The notes beneath the pieces are model-generated. The model had not been told where the DNA came from. It searched no databases and worked only from the letters and a program-made list of their open reading frames with translations. A DNA stretch of 27,686 bases from a virus: IMG/VR virus record IMGVR_UViG_3300033183_000149, positions 1 through 27,686 of that record, one strand, 5' to 3'. Shown here in pieces: positions 27,272 to 27,686 of the stretch (its first letter is position 1; each line of letters begins with the position of its first letter). The position numbers and the translations under genes were made by a program.

Positions 27272-27598
27272 ATGGACGCTGGGAAGTTTAACACGCAAAT
27301 AGACGTAATAAGGCTAACTAAAACAGCCGACCAGTTTGGGGGGTTTACTTCTACCGAAGCTGTGGTAGCTACTGTTTGGGCTGGACTAGAATATACTAAA
27401 GGCGAAATAAAAAGCGAAAACGGACAGCGCCAGCACTTTGTAGGTATTGAGTTAAAAATGCGTAAAAGAACAGCGGACACTATACAAGACCAGGACGTAC
27501 TACAGGTAGAAGGCGCAGGACCTAAGTACAGAATAAACAGTATAGTAGAAAATAGCCAAGACTTTTATACTACGCTAACCGCTACAAAAATAGACTAA
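27272..27598 (+). CDS. Head closure / head-tail adaptor protein (SPP1 gp16-like)
   Basis: The 108-aa product starts at the ATG at 27272; an in-frame TTG nine bases upstream overlaps the previous gene and is less likely. The family pattern is visible: DAGKFNTQIDVIRLTKTADQ, then FGGFTSTEAVVATVWAGLEY (23-42), KMRKRTADTIQDQDVLQVEG and YRINSIVENSQDFYTTLTAT near the end. It plugs the connector and joins the tail. TAATG overlap with the gp10-like gene. Its last 53 bases reappear at the window start. Confidence 0.85.
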   Translation: MDAGKFNTQIDVIRLTKTADQFGGFTSTEAVVATVWAGLEYTKGEIKSENGQRQHFVGIELKMRKRTADTIQDQDVLQVEGAGPKYRINSIVENSQDFYTTLTATKID

Positions 27599-27686
27599 TG
27601 AACGCTAAGATAAACCCACAGGACCTGGCTATACTAGACAAAAAGCTAAAGCAGCTTAAAAGGTTTTCGCGCCAGGAACTTAGCAA
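27546..27686. repeat. Direct terminal repeat, right copy
   Basis: Identical to 1-141. It repeats the head-closure gene end and the first 89 bases (from 27598) of the gp10-like gene, which is complete at 53-508. Confidence 0.95.
27598..27686 (+). CDS. Partial duplicate of the gp10-like gene (contig overlap)
   Basis: The first 29 codons of the gene at 53-508, cut by the end of the sequence. Not a second gene. Confidence 0.9.
   Translation, partial: MNAKINPQDLAILDKKLKQLKRFSRQELS

Noticed and set aside
1-27686. tRNA genes, CRISPR arrays, insertion sequences
   Set aside because: No T-loop GTTCRANYC-type sequence, no regularly spaced repeats and no transposase-like frame were found on reading either strand.

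Overview
The window is a complete, circularly closed tailed-phage genome read from an arbitrary cut point. Bases 1-141 are repeated exactly at 27546-27686, so the unique length is 27,545 bp. Every credible gene lies on the + strand. HK97-type head genes, a tape measure, a tail-tube protein and a gpG/gpGT-type frameshift point to a siphovirus. Initiation sites lack Shine-Dalgarno sequences and promoters have TTTG / TANNTTTG-type boxes, which points to a Bacteroidota host, probably Flavobacteriia-like. There is no integrase, excisionase or recognisable lysogeny repressor, no tRNA and no DNA polymerase. The simplest reading is a virulent phage that recruits the host replisome.

Layout on the circle: (1) 18421-25662 packaging and head: small and large terminase, portal, a MuF head protein fused to a zincin-like domain, a 68-aa orphan, prohead protease, major capsid. 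(2) 25663-26760 accessory insert: an early-type promoter, three tiny overlapping genes (two membrane proteins), a terminator, a PD-(D/E)XK endonuclease, a terminator. (3) 26761 to the end and on through 53-990: head-tail connector, head-closure, gp10-like and tail-terminator genes. (4) 1001-1594 fibre-like protein. (5) 1597-3289 lysis and membrane block: a cationic 43-aa repeat peptide, a multi-TM protein, a TM/coiled-coil protein, an M15 endolysin, a 3-TM holin and a basic peptide. (6) 3323-10632 LamG-like receptor-binding candidate, major tail protein, tail assembly chaperone with -1 frameshift, tape measure, large tail-tip protein. (7) 10770-18350 early region: HTH regulator, Rad52/ERF-like annealing protein candidate, SSB-like protein, RecE-like exonuclease, DnaA domain IV-like protein, VRR-NUC nuclease, winged-helix initiator, second nuclease-like protein, T7 gp4-type primase-helicase, and a run of small orphan genes.

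Two promoter classes are visible. Three early-type promoters (10711, 17591, 25732) share a TTTAARATTDATTTG box and a TANATTWG box 19-21 nt downstream. A late-type motif, CGTANNTTTGYA or close to it, sits just upstream of seven structural transcription units and has no -33 box. Intrinsic terminators separate the units. The sequence also seems to avoid GATC, GGCC and CCGG by switching synonymous codons, while CTAG, GCGC, AGCT and GTAC are plentiful. Ile is mostly ATA, except in the capsid gene.

The leads most worth following are the 11-residue-repeat cationic peptide beside the lysis genes, the MuF-zincin fusion with its downstream orphan, the accessory insert with an early-type promoter inside the head genes, the two short repeat modules inserted in the tail-tip protein, the late promoter motif, and the DnaA-like gene next to an AT-rich inverted repeat. 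No stretch over 300 bases lacks a gene; the longest gaps (about 135 bp) hold terminators and promoters.
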